Shown here piece by piece: positions 63,659-64,000 of a stretch of DNA of 64,000 nt (position 1 is its first letter; each line of letters begins with the position of its first letter). The stretch lies in NCBI RefSeq assembly GCF_037908215.1, contig NZ_JBBLZC010000003.1, forward strand, positions 124,001 to 188,000. Direction: 5' to 3'. This DNA is from Benzoatithermus flavus. Its GTDB lineage: Bacteria > Pseudomonadota > Alphaproteobacteria > Geminicoccales > Geminicoccaceae. The notes under the pieces were generated by a model that ran no database searches, was not told where the DNA came from, and saw only the letters and a program-made list of their open reading frames with translations. The position numbers and the translations under genes were made by a program.

Positions 63659-64000
63659 TTGATCGAGGCTGCCGCTGCCGTCGCTGCCGTCCTCGTCGTG
63701 CTGACGCTGTGGGGCATCCTGCGCGAGCGCTCGCTGAGCCGCACCCGCCACCGCTTCGATGCGCTCGTGGGCGAGCATCTGCCGGTGCTCGTGCGCAAGC
63801 GCCGCCAGCTCGTGCGTGTCGACGACTACGGTGTCGTCGACCGCAGCCGCTGGGAGAAGGAGATCCGCTACTTCTTCGACAAGGTGATATTCCAGTCCTT
63901 GCCGCCGGCCGATGTCGAGCGGATCCAGGAACGGCTCGCCGACTTCACGGCGCGGCTCGAGGCGGCGGTCGAGGCCCGTCAGGCGGACGCCGCCGCCGAG
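63659..64000 (+). CDS. Unrecognised membrane-anchored protein, truncated by window edge
   Basis: The frame from TTG 63659 (GGGAAG about seven bases upstream) is open to the window end, giving 114 residues. An N-terminal hydrophobic helix (AAAAVAAVLVVLTLWGIL) is followed by a basic and then acidic region containing DYGVVDRSRWEKEIRYFF, and a helical segment (LADFTARLEAAVEARQADAA). I do not recognise the family. No ATG start is available in this frame. Confidence 0.5.
   Translation, partial: MIEAAAAVAAVLVVLTLWGILRERSLSRTRHRFDALVGEHLPVLVRKRRQLVRVDDYGVVDRSRWEKEIRYFFDKVIFQSLPPADVERIQERLADFTARLEAAVEARQADAAAE

Overview
The window is high-GC DNA with gene order and protein families typical of an Alphaproteobacterium, plausibly Rhodospirillales-like (an inference, not a determination). 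The indicators are the fabD-fabG-acpP-fabF-mltG...gmk order, rpsF-rpsR-rplI next to a PhaR-type PHB regulator, a membrane-bound PuuD urate oxidase with a C-terminal cytochrome c domain, and a malic enzyme fused to a phosphotransacetylase-like domain. Most genes are tightly packed, with overlapping stop/start codons.

Left third (about 1-21 kb): a purine catabolism and uptake locus. It holds HIU hydrolase, an NCS2 xanthine/urate permease, XdhA-XdhB-XdhC, a BMP-type nucleoside/purine ABC importer (ATPase, two permeases, binding protein), a LysR regulator divergent from puuD, guanine deaminase and a GNAT protein. On the other strand lies an fdhD-mobA-rarD operon that supplies molybdenum cofactor functions. 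Together these take guanine to xanthine, urate and 5-hydroxyisourate and on to OHCU. A strongly structured leader that pairs with the Shine-Dalgarno of the HIU hydrolase gene looks like a purine riboswitch.

Middle (21-31 kb): PBP1A, a small degenerate or hypothetical gene, an alpha/beta hydrolase with a DUF3182 partner, an MmyB-type HTH regulator divergent from a methyltransferase-MFS pair, a zinc alcohol dehydrogenase, an orphan Flp pilin, and dusA.

Accessory island (about 31.2-45.9 kb): a decayed tyrosine integrase divergent from dusA, then a complete type I-E CRISPR-Cas locus (cas3-casA-casB-cas7-cas5-cas6e-cas1-cas2). A very regular array follows, with 79 repeats and 78 spacers at an exact 61-nt period. 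A tRNA 3'-end-like sequence sits about 170 bp past the array. dusA is a known integration target, so the defence locus may have arrived on a mobile element that has since decayed.

Right third (46-64 kb): an MFS transporter, a Gfo/Idh/MocA-ThuA sugar pair, maeB, mgtE, the rpsF-rpsR-rplI operon with a promoter and leader hairpin, phaR, the fatty-acid synthesis cluster, mltG, an SDR on the opposite strand where yicC is usually found, gmk, an Nramp-like transporter with a divergent metal-site motif, and a gene cut by the window edge.
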